Assembly (NCBI GenBank): GCA_037389465.1
Contig: JAZARR010000064.1
Coordinates: 1-64,000 of the forward strand
Length of the DNA stretch: 64,000 bases
Source: Baylisascaris procyonis
Lineage: Eukaryota; Nematoda; Chromadorea; Rhabditida; Ascarididae
Direction of reading: 5' to 3'
The position numbers were made by a program, and so were the translations under genes. Under the pieces are notes generated by a model. That model was not told the DNA's origin, searched no databases, and saw only the letters and a program-made list of their open reading frames with translations. Position 1 is the stretch's first letter. Each line of letters starts with the position of its first letter. Positions 39,449-51,100 of the stretch are shown here, in pieces.

Positions 39449-41049
39449 CTGAAAGGAATCCGATCGGCCAACATGTAACCATTTAAATGTTCAACTATAC
39501 CAGCTAACTTCCCAGTCTCAATTCAAGTACTCTTTTTATGCGTTACGTACACAGCATCCATTATACAGGTAGTTCACTCTATGACAATGTTTGGATGGTT
39601 GCCGTGGTTGGTATTGATTTCGACTACTAAAAAATTCCGCATGTCAGGAAGAAAGCTACATGAGAATTCAATTTCTCATTTGAGCGTCTCTAATTAAGGA
39701 AGAAATAGCTTAGTATTTCGTGAGCTGGAAGGTGATTGTTCAGTACTCGCAGATTTTTGGCAATTTATAACTTTAACTGAAAGCTTATAAACGTTATCCT
39801 CGATATGCGTCCTTCAAACTATAAATTTCTTGCTCAACATTTTCCTATCTTGCACATAAAACGGTAGAGCACCGCATGGTTAATACTCGACCGCAATGAT
39901 CACAGTGATGCAGTTTTGTTTGCTAAGCGCACGCGATGGCATACTAACTGAGTGTGATCAAACTTGAATTACTACACTATAGGTATTATGAGTGAGCGGG
40001 CATGCTCGATGGTAACAATATTGCTAGAGCTTGGAACTCAATGGGATGTGCACGCTCTTTGATTATATCTATTTTGCGTCCGCATTATGCACCTGTGAAG
40101 AAATTGGAGACATCGAGTTCTTTGGAAAAATTGGTGATATACGAGTTTTGTTTCATGTCTTTTTATTCTGTTTTCTCGTTGCCTCCAATTTTGCCTCTCG
40201 ACCTTCAGCATTGCCATGTGGGCAAACACCACATCCATTACCTTTCAACCTCTTCAGAAGTGAACCCCATTTCTGAAACTTTGAATACATCAGTGGGAGA
40301 AAATAGAACTCTTTTGTTACTCGATGTTACTTAGAGAGACCGTTGCCGCTACATACTTAACGAGTAAGAGTACCTATAAAAGTGTATTTGACCGATACGG
40401 CGTGCTAGGTCGTAGACTGAATCAATTGGGCAATGGCCTAGGGCGCCAACTGCTGTATCGAGAAAACCCTGGATGCGGTGAGCCTGCAGAAGGAACTGCC
40501 GATTGCTGTTAAGATCCTTCGGATCCATGTTCTCGGTTGCGATCGCAAAATATTCGGCAAATTTTGGTCTTCGAGCGATCAGCTCACGCAAAATCTGCTT
40601 CCCGATCTCTTTCGATCTTACCCTGAAGTACGTTAGCGCCAAATTCAAAAAACAAAAAACAACTGCCGCTTGTGAGTTAGGATATACAAACTCTTCTAAA
40701 CCATTTTCTTCACTGAAGGAAATAAACAGTCACATATCGGATGTCGCTTTCAAATACTATAGTTTTCTTCTGTTGATCCTGAAACGAAATATTGTTGGCA
40801 GCCATATATTTAAAGATGGTTTTTTTTTTTTGAAGACCATGGCTCATTGCGAAATGCTATGCTTTACAAATAAATGCTTTCCTCCCGCATAAAGCAGTAT
40901 TAGGCTCGTCTTTCAGGTCTAAAACTTTCTACTACCTCGGAAGCAAAAAATGCGTGTAAGTGATACCTCATCCAGCTGTCATGTATGGCCTCAATCTCAG
41001 CGGCTGTCATTTCGTTCTGCGTTTTACGCCGTGAGATACATGTGCCCAT
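39277..41049 (-). CDS. Globin with N-terminal dual-acylation signal
   Basis: Three minus-strand exons join in exact phase: 41049-40967, 40622-40374 and 39448-39277, giving 167 codons plus stop. The protein starts MGTCISRRK: Gly2 for N-myristoylation, Cys4 for palmitoylation, then basic residues. The globin fold follows: helix A Trp (DSWMR), helix B/C (IGKQILRELIARRP), Phe at CD1, helix E with His (LLQAHRIQGFLD), helix F with the proximal His (LARRIGQIH) and helix G (NWLIFKRVAVEEIM). This predicts a plasma-membrane-anchored haem globin, as reported for C. elegans GLB-26. Such globins are thought to act in redox signalling, not oxygen transport. The C-terminus is uncertain: helix H is not convincing, and the last exon may end at a donor after 39313. 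Confidence 0.9.
40374..40622 (-). CDS. Globin exon 2: helices B to F
   Basis: Acceptor GTACTTCAG before 40622 and donor TATAG|GTACTC after 40374. It carries the distal His (QAHRI) and proximal His (IGQIH), the CD Phe, and LDTAVGAL of helix E. The phases match both neighbours. Confidence 0.95.
40967..41049 (-). CDS. Globin exon 1: start codon and acylation motif
   Basis: ATG at 41049-41047, then MGTCISRRKTQNEMTAAEIE and the helix-A Trp, with donor GATGAG|GTATCA after 40967. The 83 nt leave two bases of an Arg codon, which exon 2 completes. Confidence 0.88.
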
Positions 41050-41217
41050 TCTGCAATCGCATCATCATTTGACTGATATTCTATTGAGCGCATTCAATGA
41101 CGTAAGTGGTGCGAGCACATCCGCAGATATCATAAAGAACGATTACCTGATAAATCCCTTCAATAAGTTGTAAGATTTCCACTAGAAAGTTTTCGGGGAA
41201 AGTTTAGTGCAGTTCAT

Positions 41218-41335
41218 GAAAGGGGAGTTAGAGGAGTTAGAAGAGGAGTTAGATTCCTACGATTCTCCTACGATTCCTACGATTCCTACGATTCATACTC
41301 CTACATTCCACGATCGTCGAAGAGGAGTTAGAAAT
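41218..41335 (+). repeat. Short tandem repeat cluster (GGAGTTAGA and CCTACGATT units)
   Basis: Several GGAGTTAGA units (about 41222-41255) run into four to five CCTACGATT units (41259-41300). A further GAGGAGTTAGA copy follows near 41320, so the CCTACGATT array is bracketed by direct copies of the first unit. Confidence 0.8.
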
Positions 41336-42099
41336 CAGAGGCGACCCTAATAGATCATCCAAGATACTACTCACTAAAGAGTTTAAAAGAGTGAAAGACT
41401 AAGGGAAATAAAATGAATAAATAAATTATAAAATGCTTTGAATATGAATTGTGAACGATTTAAAATTACATCTATGAACCCATATCACTGCTACCAAAAA
41501 ATCATAAGTATTTTGACTGGTCAATCTGAGCCATTGCACTGTCTCTCATGCTCATAATCCAGCTGCCATTGCGCTCTACACATGTGGCGGTGTCACTATG
41601 ACTTGCTTAGCAGCTTTTCCTTTTGACCATAAACGACGGTTTAGGTTTGGCTTGATACAGCGCTAGCTCACATATAACCGTGGACCATCCATTATGCAAG
41701 AATACATTAAATGGTTGCTGAACAATGCAGCAGTCAAATCAGTCATATTTTACAGGAACCCCATTCCAATTCAGCCAATTAATTTAAAATCGTTCGGGGA
41801 TAAGCATCACATTTGAATTAATTCGTCAAATGCTTGAGGACCTATAGATTATTTCATTACCACATTCCAGTAATTAATATCTAATGTCTTATTGACCTAG
41901 ATTATGAATGGTCTACTTGTCTGTTTCGTTAAAACGTTTTATAAAAAATGTGTGGCTCTTTTTTGTGCCAAAAATGTCGTCAGGAATCACAATAGAGCAA
42001 CGAAGTGAATGAAATGCATTACTATTTATTTGTTCACAAACTCTTTTATGATGCAACGAACTACACGCTCAGCATGCACATTTTCCACACAAATATTTC

Positions 42100-42180
42100 C
42101 ATCCAATGGACGCTTTCCTCATCCCAACAAAAAAAAAAAAAAAAAAATTAACCAGACGTCCATTGGATGGACGTTTGGTT
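42100..42180 (+). repeat. Inverted repeats around a poly-A tract
   Basis: CATCCAATGGACG (42100-42112) is perfectly complementary to CGTCCATTGGATG (42157-42169), with about 20 A between them. The right arm itself forms a second near-perfect hairpin at 42150-42180. It could be a small MITE-like or retroposed fragment. Confidence 0.6.
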
Positions 42181-42234
42181 ATTTCCTTATTTCTGAGTTT
42201 CACTCATTTTGAAGTTTAACGAAAATGCTCATTT

Positions 42235-42510
42235 CTATATGACAGTCGGAAACTGCTTCACATGCAGTGCATTGTTAAGCTCATAATCTACTAGATGCAG
42301 ATGATCGTCACGCAATTTAATTTTCATAAGGAAATAGTCAGGAATTAGTCCATAAGCAATCAATGTGACATTTTCATTGGCTTCATTATTTTTTTTTTTA
42401 GCGCAGCAGTGAAAAATGTAGATTCGCCATTCGTTCTTCTCCGACTTCAATAAATTGAAAAATAGGGAAACGATTAGAAAAAAAAAATTTGCGAAGGCTA
42501 TTCTCATCAA
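42235..42510 (-). CDS. Hypothetical small secreted-protein ORF (91 codons)
   Basis: ATG ATG at 42510 begins a frame with a classic-looking hydrophobic leader (RIAFANFFFLIVSLFFNLL), then a polar segment with a CC pair, a Lys run and a possible N-glycosylation site (NVT), ending at 42235. No family is recognised. The leader is partly made by poly-T sequence, so chance is a real alternative. Confidence 0.25.
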   Translation of the reverse strand: MMRIAFANFFFLIVSLFFNLLKSEKNEWRIYIFHCCAKKKNNEANENVTLIAYGLIPDYFLMKIKLRDDHLHLVDYELNNALHVKQFPTVI

Positions 42511-43831
42511 ATTTCGATAACAATGAGAACAAATACAAATTGAGTATCAAATGCGATAGGCATTTCAACGAAAGAGAGCCTTCAATGTTTATTTCGGAAA
42601 GATACTCTACGAGATTTTGAGTGATAATAGATCACTGAGCGTTACTGCATTAGGGATAAACCAACGAATTGTTTGTTCTTTCTCGAAACGCTACAATCTA
42701 GTGCAAGCGCGCGGAGTATTTTTTTTTTTTTTTCGCTAGATTGGCATAGGAATAGTGATCACAGCCACCAGCAATTGCACACCCACTCCTGGATTGTCCA
42801 TTGGTGCGCAAGTGAAAATGTCTTGACCTCTGTCGTTTTATCAGAAATTGTGAATGTTGGTAATAAAGGCTTGTTCCCTGAAGGGTCTTTTTGATGAGCC
42901 CAATCATGGCTAAATAAAAAAACGCAGCATTCTTGAATTTTTATTTTTTTGTTGGCTTTGTGCACGTAATTAGTAGCATTTTAAAAAACTTTCTACCAAT
43001 TGAAATAAATAATCGGAAGCGTCGCATAGCTTGTTGCTGCTTCAAATGCTTATTGCATAAATTTCGCAGACTAATCTAAGCAAATATACATAAATAATAG
43101 CATTCACATGCTGTACAATAAGATATTCATGAGTATGCGTGATGCTTAGAATAGTGGGTGGAATGTCACACCAACATAGCTAACACGATATGTGCTTTCC
43201 ATTTCTACTATCCGCTTTAACTCTATCATTAAAAAGTTCAAAGCATAGAATAAAGAACAAGCCATCAAATATTGGGTGCTTATATCAAATGAAAGACTGC
43301 AGAAAATCTTAATCAACACCACTTATTAGATTCTAGTTGTCGTATTTGAATGACAGCATTTCATATCAAAGATTGATCGTTCTAAGTGAAATTCTGAATA
43401 GAAACTCATAAAAATATAACCACTGAAATTTGATAACCGTAGAGGTTTTTGCAGGTTAAAACAAATGAATGGTTACTTGAGATTTTAGCAGGTTTTGCTC
43501 ATCCGCATAGTGAAGTGAAAAAATTCGTTCAAAAAAAAAATATTTCGATTTAATAAGTTAGGAAGTAACTTCCTAATCTGGTGAGAAAGAGGGGCGCATA
43601 CCTAATAACACATGTATGCTTCATCAAAAAGTGCTTGAAGCCGCAATAATGCTTGTTATTTCGCTACTCATGCTATCAATAATAACTGCATTTTTTATTG
43701 AGTCTGATTAGTGAAAACAATTCACTCCCACGTGAAAATTTCATCATTATTTTCCAGTTGAAAATTTCAAATTTTGCATATTAGAAAAATTGAGGACTAT
43801 TCGAATCGAATAGAAGAATCGACGAATTGAG

Positions 43832-43882
43832 GACTGATACGATTCGACGTATCTATAACTGATACGTCGAATCGTATCAGTC
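43832..43882 (+). repeat. Perfect 22-bp inverted repeat (hairpin)
   Basis: Left arm 43832-43853 (GACTGATACGATTCGACGTA plus TC) and right arm 43861-43882 are exact reverse complements, separated by a 7-base loop (TATAACT). The flank at 43801-43825 repeats CGAATCGAAT-like fragments of the arm. Confidence 0.92.
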
Positions 43883-44275
43883 TATAGACTGTAGTTTTTG
43901 AATATACGCAATAAATAACCAAAGGATAGCATTTAAATAGAAAGTTCTACATTTGGCCAAATATTTGTTGTGTGTTTTATGAATAGGATGTTGCCAGCAA
44001 CACTCAAGATTAATAAAGTTGTGCTGATTTTTCGACAGTGGAATCATTCATGAAGAATTCAATGTTAATTAATTAGCATGACTAGTTCCCAAATTTGAGT
44101 GTACTGATGAAGAATCTAACTTGGAAGGTCACCTTAAAGATAAAGTTACGATTCTTGTTCGTTGATAGCAACAACGAAGCACACGACATATATTTTGATG
44201 AAACTGGCCGCTCTTCTAAAAAATTTCATTTTCGAGTGATGAAAATAGCACCGTTTACTGATCATTAGAGAACAT

Positions 44276-44297
44276 TATCGATAAAATATTATCGATA
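44276..44297 (+). promoter_or_regulatory. Two TATCGATA sites 14 bp apart
   Basis: The palindrome TATCGATA occurs at 44276-44283 and 44290-44297 within a direct repeat ATTATCGATAA. In Drosophila this octamer is the DREF site. Whether it works as a regulatory site here is not known. Confidence 0.3.
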
Positions 44298-44372
44298 ACT
44301 GAACTGTCACTGCCGCACATTGTAGCTCTTAGTGTAAGGAGCCTTCTTTGAGATTAAACAGCGCCCAGATCA

Positions 44373-44397
44373 TCAGACGAATAGGTCATTCGTCTGA
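44373..44397 (+). repeat. Perfect 10-bp inverted repeat
   Basis: TCAGACGAAT (44373-44382) pairs with ATTCGTCTGA (44388-44397) across a 5-base loop. Confidence 0.85.
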
Positions 44398-44940
44398 AAA
44401 TTGTTTAGATTGGTCTGTCTACCACATCGCAGTCCCATTTTCCAGGTCTACCGATATCAGATGCTCCGAAGTAACATTTCGTTGTCATTGATACAAAAAA
44501 TCAAGATACCCTATAAGCGGCCTTTTTGTGAACAGAATTACTCCTGCGACATTAAGTCATGGTAGGGGTTAGGAGGCAATGGGATCTTAATTGAGTACCA
44601 TCAGTTCTGAACACGAACCTTGACAGAACGAGAGAAAACGCATTAAATGGTGATCGAAAATTTTTCCTGTATAAACTTGAAACAGTTTTTCATTTTCAAC
44701 TTTGCCAAGCGGCTTGTAATTTGTTGTAAGAAATTTGAAATTCAACAATTTTTTCTGGATAAGTGAGCATTTGAACTGAATGCAGTTAAAGCTATGTTTC
44801 GGAGGCCATCAACTTGCCGAAGATAGCTGTGAACACCGTTTGCTTATCGATTGCACGCAATCGCCAGATTGCAAATAAAGAAAAGTGCCATCGGTAGATT
44901 GCTACAATCATCACTAAAAGAGAGAAAGTAGAGCGTCAAA

Positions 44941-45727
44941 CTCCAAGAAATTCTCATTGGGTTGCCAAATCATTATTCTCGGAATTGGTCGGAAATTGTT
45001 TCCTCGTATTTTGAAGAATAGCCTCGGAGACGGCCAAACAACTCACATCTTGATAAACAACATGAAGACGACTCTAAAGAACCTAACGAGAAATGAGAAA
45101 GTGTCCACAACAAGGTGAACGTATAGGCAGTAGAATGAAAGAACATAAGCAGCATGATTTCATGGTGCTAATCGAATCGATAAGGAGATCAAATGGGATG
45201 GGATCGAAGTCAGCCATGCTTTTGACTCGATTTACGAGTGCAGGCAAAACCCTATCGCCAACTTCAAAGAGGTTGCGAAGATTAACCAAAAAGTTTACCG
45301 CAAATCCATTCGAAAGGAAGTTATGCCAACTTAGAGAAGGAGCAGCATTGAGTGTCTCAAGAGATTTCTGCACAAGCACACAAGGGAAAGGGAACTCAGG
45401 ACTGATGTCGATTTATTTTCCTGACTTCATCTCTGCTAAGGATCGGCTTCCATAATCGTCCGACCTCACTCCTCTTCGTTATTCGATTTGAGGAATTATA
45501 AAAATAAAAGCATACTCGAAATCACACAATCCAATGGCACGAAGCCGTCGCTGAAGCAAGCTCCTAAACAAATTTCAACTGGGCCACTGAAAATAATAGG
45601 GAACGACTTGCCGACTCGATCGCACGTCTGCATTAAGGCAAATGGAGGCCACGTAGAATTGTGGATCATCCCAACGGCCCTATTTGGCAACAGACAAACA
45701 AACTTTATTTCTCCTTATGGTTTTTAA
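44941..45727. CDS. Candidate coding region, strand unresolved
   Basis: Base composition is less AT-rich and open frames are long on both strands. On the plus strand there is a Lys/Arg-rich 120-codon frame at 45093-45455, another at 45488-45727, and an upstream open segment ending at a good donor CAACAAG|GTGAAC (45114/45115). On the minus strand a 98-codon frame (45379-45083) reads as hydrophobic/soluble protein. I recognise no family in any frame. It may be a real multi-exon gene or a worn mobile-element fragment. Confidence 0.25.
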
Positions 45728-47575
45728 AATAATAAGTTAAAGCTCATATAAGGATTTCTGGATCAGCTTGTAAACTGAACAGATTCATTGCAACGAAGCG
45801 TCTTGTTTTGAGACATCGAAAAATTTCACTTGAAAAATCCTTCTAAGGAACATATAAAAAATATGAAGAGGTGTATAATAATAAAATAAGGAAAGGCTAC
45901 ACAAAGAGCGATATATGCAACGGAAGGAAACAATAGAATGGAATGAAACATGATGAGATTCAGCATGCTCATTGTAGTTGTTTTTTGCCGAAGAGGTTAT
46001 TTCTATAAATTTTTCTATTGAGGCTTACAAAAGCTTGCATTAAAGGTTCATAAGCTTAACTCCTATTTCTTTTTGCTCAAAGCGGTTAATGCCTCCCCTC
46101 TCCAACCACATCCTTTTCTATTTCCTTCTGAGTGGTCTGCATTTCTCCAAAGTGAACCATGCATAGTTGTGATTCCTACTGTTGTCAATGTGCAAAGTCT
46201 TTAGTCGCGAAATATTTTTGAAGTTAACAATCGCACACTAATATTGTATGAGAATTAATTGATATGGTTCACTGAGCCGGTGGAGCATTCACTATAAAAA
46301 AAGGTGCTGCTATAAGACAATTAATTACACCACGCCATTAATTATATAATACATAGCAATTGCGCCCCTTTAGTCATATTAACCCGCATGGAAAAACGAT
46401 ATTTGCCCATCGTTAATGAATACTTAATGAAATCGAACTTTCTGATGAACGCAGCAAATGAGAAGCCCGTTTGTTTGAGTGAGGAACAGCACTTCTCATT
46501 CTCACTATATAAATGACACGAAAAAATGAACAAACAAGACAAATAAAGCATTTATTTATGCATTTGGATAACAATATTTGATAACAAATGATGTTTAGGA
46601 AGCCACGCATTAAAATAAGATAAAGCAGAATTGTTTAGCATAGTCAAGTATTATGATCTATTGCAATAAAGTAGATGCGCAACGTGTGAAAGGTGCAAGA
46701 AAGAGGAAAGAACACATATTGAACAAAATAAGCTTCGCATATTGCCTCTAAAGTGCGTCATTTGAAGGCGAAAAATGCCTCATAATGAGAAGCGGTTACT
46801 AAGTGTGACCGAGTCAGTCGATACTTGTTGGTGGATTTGTTATGGCGATGAGAACGCATAACGTCATCATTTATTGCATGATAGTAATTATGAATGAGTT
46901 TTATGAGAGAGCGAGGGAGAGAGCGCATGTAATTGTGTGGTATCACCCCTGACTACTAACCACCAAATAAGAATTGCAAAGCTTCATTAATCACAAAATA
47001 GGTAGTAAACTCATCTATAGCGCTAGATTTGTGATGTCGATAAGTAAATTATACGTCTGTGGATGGCGAGTGGAATATATTTTGCGATATATGCAGCTAG
47101 CAATAAAAGACACGAAGTCCACTTAAAGAACTTGCCGTCAAATTTAGCTATATGCACACACTCACTCCTTTTAACCACTTTTATTGAAAGTGGATATGAA
47201 ATAAACAGCCAAGAGCCAGTTATGGTGGTTATAAGTTTCCGTATTGTTTCTTCACAATATTTGGGTTGCACACATTTCTCAGCAGGCTTCAAAGAGGTAT
47301 GACTGCAGAAAACTGTCGCAAATTCTAGTTGTTTTCCAATGATGCATTGTCACTTTTTAGCTCCACCAACTTTGGTATCAGGAAGACGCAAATACTTAAC
47401 CCTTCATGACTGATAGACTGGCTAATGCGACAGTAATTGTTTGTATTGTATTGGTGCATCTTTGTAGCTTGTACCTTTCATCTTTATATCTTGGTGCTAG
47501 TTAAGTGCACGGACACAATGATCATCGAACCGATATCACCTGCAGCTTCGCTTCACTTTGAGAACAACTGGAAAT
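45728..47575. other. Left flank of the retroelement, no supported gene
   Basis: AT-rich, with short frames only. It ends with the 5-bp target sequence GAAAT (47571-47575) directly before the element. Confidence 0.5.
47571..47575 (+). repeat. Target-site duplication, left copy (GAAAT)
   Basis: The same five bases follow the right LTR at 55949-55953. A 5-bp duplication is usual for BEL/Pao integrases. Confidence 0.9.
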
Positions 47576-48024
47576 TGTCGAAATTAGTGTTGATGGGGGG
47601 TGCTAATGCGGGGAGTTGGATCGGCTAATGGGACGTAGTCGAGTAGGAATGTCGAAGCCTTACGGGGGGAATGCACTGAGGCTTCGATCGGGTACGAATA
47701 GGGTATGTTGGAATACGGGAAGCGTGAAGGTGTGAAGGCGTGAATGAATGGATGAATGGCTCCAATGAATGAATCCGTCGCTGTTTACATCTCAATATAT
47801 GTAGTGAAGTTATCGTCTCGTCATCGTCTGCGTCTCCGCACGAGATGTCCGGTCCATTAACGGTTTGCTTTGATTTGAATAGGTTCTGCCGCCGTATCGC
47901 GTGGGACGATCTGAGTGGATCCATTAGCCTTCGTTTTTTCGAATTTTGAATATGCAGCGAGCGTCACCTTCTTCGCCCCTTTTTTCATTCGATTTGCTGA
48001 TGCACTCGTCCATCGAGTGCAACA
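47576..48024 (-). repeat. 3' LTR of the BEL/Pao element
   Basis: 449 bp, matching 55500-55948 base for base as far as I can read. In element sense it starts TGTTGCACTC and ends TTTCGACA. The open frame of about 99 codons inside it is identical in both LTRs and is not a gene. Confidence 0.97.
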
Positions 48025-48034
48025 CTCCCGCCTG
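48025..48034 (-). other. Polypurine tract
   Basis: In element sense a purine-rich AGGCGGGAG immediately precedes the 3' LTR, the expected position for the plus-strand primer. Confidence 0.6.
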
Positions 48035-48106
48035 ACGAAAAAGAAAAGGAAATTGCACCTAAAATAAAATAAATATACAATATTGCAATAAATTTGGCCG
48101 AAGATC

Positions 48107-51100
48107 TTAGCATCCGAGAGTGGAGTCCGGGACCGCGATGGGAGTGTAGGATGCCACGCGACGCGTTCGACCTTCAGGCTTGAGTTCTCGCAAGTTGATT
48201 ACGACTTGTGAAGTTTCAAGCCGCTTTCTTCGATCGTGGCACTTCCACCACAAAATTGCGCTGACGGCGACAACAATTAAAATAACTGTTCCTCCTGTAA
48301 TCCATCTCCATTTATGTGTTATTCCTTCCAGTTGTTCCTGTAGTTCTCGTGTTCCGGCCTCAACATCTGCGCCAATTTCCCAGAGGAATTCTTCGACGGC
48401 TGACATATATTCGCGGTTCGGTTTCTTTGCAGGAGCAAGCATTTCCATGTTGTCAGCGTGGTCGAGTGCTAGGTTCATCATTTCTATTTCTGCATCGGGC
48501 AACTTTGCAGCTGTGAAAACCGTCATCGCTTCGTAATTTTCGCTGAGAATGTCCAAGGTTTCGTTTTTTGATGTTATTTTGGGAGGCGTCCAGGGGCAGG
48601 GGACTTCTGCTGATTGAGCGACCAAGTCATGGTCGAGCGGCGTTATAAACAGTAGTTGGTTGTCCATTTCGACGGGTAGTAGCTCGTAACATTTGTCTGC
48701 TAGTCGATGATCCTCGTGAATTGTTTTTGGTTTGAATGAGTAGCAACGGGTGATTAAGAGTGAATCGCCAATATATCGGGCTGCGATGTCGTTTCGATCG
48801 AGCATTATGCGTATTGCGGCGGTGGGATTTTTTATGCTCATCTGTCTGAGAAGCGAGATAAAGAGATTCCGAAGTGAACACCATCGTACGGCAGCTCGCT
48901 GGCTCTCGACGTTGAAAAGGTATTGTAGCTTTGGGTTTTCCGGATCCGTTTCTGATACGTGCTCCTGGAGAAATGATCGTCTCGTCGTGTCGTTGGATTC
49001 CTCGGTTAGCCGAGGACAGTCCCCCGGAACGATGATGTAATCGTTGACGGCTTGTAGGGAAGAAGGAGGAAAATCGCAATGCAAAACGGTAGAGTTTGAT
49101 GGTCGTCCTTGAACGCGGAACGTGGCTTGTAGCTTGTCGACAACAATTTCGTGTGGTGAGAGGTGAGCAGGATACGTTCCCAGGAGAGTATAGTGACAGG
49201 CCTGATCAAATGTTGAAATATTCCAGAGAATGGTTTCGTGTGGAGTGAAGCACTGATTATCTCGTGAATGACAACCAGCGGTGCGAGAGTGCCGAGAAAG
49301 CGGTTGGGATCCGCTAAGAAAGGCTACGGAGCCAAATTCGACGATGTAGTTAGTGGTGGGAGTACAATGAGTCCCGAAGAGATTATATGACGATGAAGGG
49401 GGGATTTGGGTGCTCCAGACGTTAGGAGTTGTAGTTGGTTTGAGTGGTAACGAGCCCGTATGCTTGTGAAGGGCTATTTGACGGCAGTGCTCCGCTTTGA
49501 TAGGGAAGCTCTGATGAGTATCGCTGGTCATTTGTAAGCTCAGGCGAAGGAATGCCCATGTGCATATTGTTCGGACTACTTTCGAGCAATATATGGCAGG
49601 GACGTTGACCACTTTGCGACGAAAAATACTGACATCGCCAGCTTGCCAGTTTCCGCTGGGTATGGTGGAACAGTTGCGGGTTTGTGGGAAATGTACATAA
49701 ACTCCGGAATGTTTATGAGGGCAAATTTGTGTTCGTAGTGCGCCGAGAGTAAGTGGAAGAAGCAATGTTATTAATACGATGTAGAACATTGATGGAGTGG
49801 GACGTATGTGAGTGGTATGGAGACGAGCGTTTCGATGGGCTCCGTGGCGATGCCTGCCAGAAGAACGAGGAGGTGGGGTCGAATCTTCTTCGTTGGATTG
49901 GTCCGAATCGACAGTTGGGGATGCAGTTTTTTCAGAATGCTGATCTGCTGTTACCTGAGGGTTATTTAGTTCCAAGGGGAATAAGACAGAAATTGGTCGT
50001 AGAAGTATGTGTCCGTTGGAGATGCGTACTTTAGCAGTGCGAATATGTCCGTCATTTCCTGGACAAGTTTCTTCGATGATTGCAAGTTTCCATACAGGAC
50101 GGGGATGGTTATCGTTTCGAAGGATGACGAGTTCACCTTTCTGAGGTGCGCGTCGAGTAAGGCTTCTTGGTCCGATGTGTTCCCTTTGAGTCCGCTCGCG
50201 AAGAAATTGTAGATACGCAGATGACCATAGTTGCCAAAATCGAGATAGGTTACAGCGAGACTGTTTCCATTGTTCCAAAAGGGCTTCGCGCGTTGATAAG
50301 GCTTCTGGTCTGTATTCGTCGGTGTTGGGTTCCCCCGGGTCGAGAGTGGAATCGGCGTCTGGGGTGAGGAAATCGGCCGGTCTAAGCACTTCTAGGGAAT
50401 CGCTGTGGAGAGCAGTAAGTGGGCGTTGATTTATGACTGCTTCGGCTTCTGTCAGATATGTAATTAAGTCTGTTTCCGTAAGGAGGCGTCTGCCAATAGC
50501 TCTTTGGAGAGCATTTTTGGTAAGGCCGACTAATCTTTCATACACTCCTCCTTTCCAAGGGGATATCTGGGTAACAAATTGCCACTGCGTTCCTGACTCC
50601 GCGAGTTGGCGTTGGGCGAGCCTTAGGGCTTTAGAAGCGAGAAGGAAGTTGGTTCCATTATCGCTGAGGAGGGTTTCTGGTTTCCCACGTCTAGATACAA
50701 ATCGTCGGTAGCAGTGCAAAAAACTTTCTGCTGAAAGGCTTTCTGCAAGCTCGAGGTGTATAGCTCGAGTGACCATACAAGTGAAGAGTGCGACCCACCT
50801 TTTGGACGTTCCTGTTTCTGTTTTGATTTTCATCGGGCCGAAATAGTCCGTGGCGGTGTGTTGAAAAGGGCGGCCTACCTGCACTCTTGTGTCTGGTAAC
50901 GTGGGCATGATCGGTAGTGCAAACGGTTTTGCCTTCCATCGACTGCAACCATGGCAATGCCGCGAGATGATGCCTTGTACTTTGCTTTTGCCTTGCGGAA
51001 TCCAGTACTTTTGACGAATTTGAGTCAACGTGGCAGCTACTCCTGCATGCATCAGAGCGGAATGGGCCTGTAATACAAGTAATTGGGTGAGATGAGAATC

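Larger units (their letters stand above)
41050..44940. other. Repeat- and hairpin-containing intergenic region
   Basis: No recognised gene. It contains a short tandem cluster (41218-41335), inverted repeats at 42100-42180, 43832-43882 and 44373-44397, a pair of TATCGATA sites and a weak secreted-protein ORF (42235-42510). The globin promoter should lie just above 41050, but no clear core motif is seen. Confidence 0.45.

Noticed and set aside
47625..47924. 99-codon ORF, repeated identically at 55549-55848
   Set aside because: It lies wholly inside the LTR, so the identity reflects LTR duplication and not a gene family.
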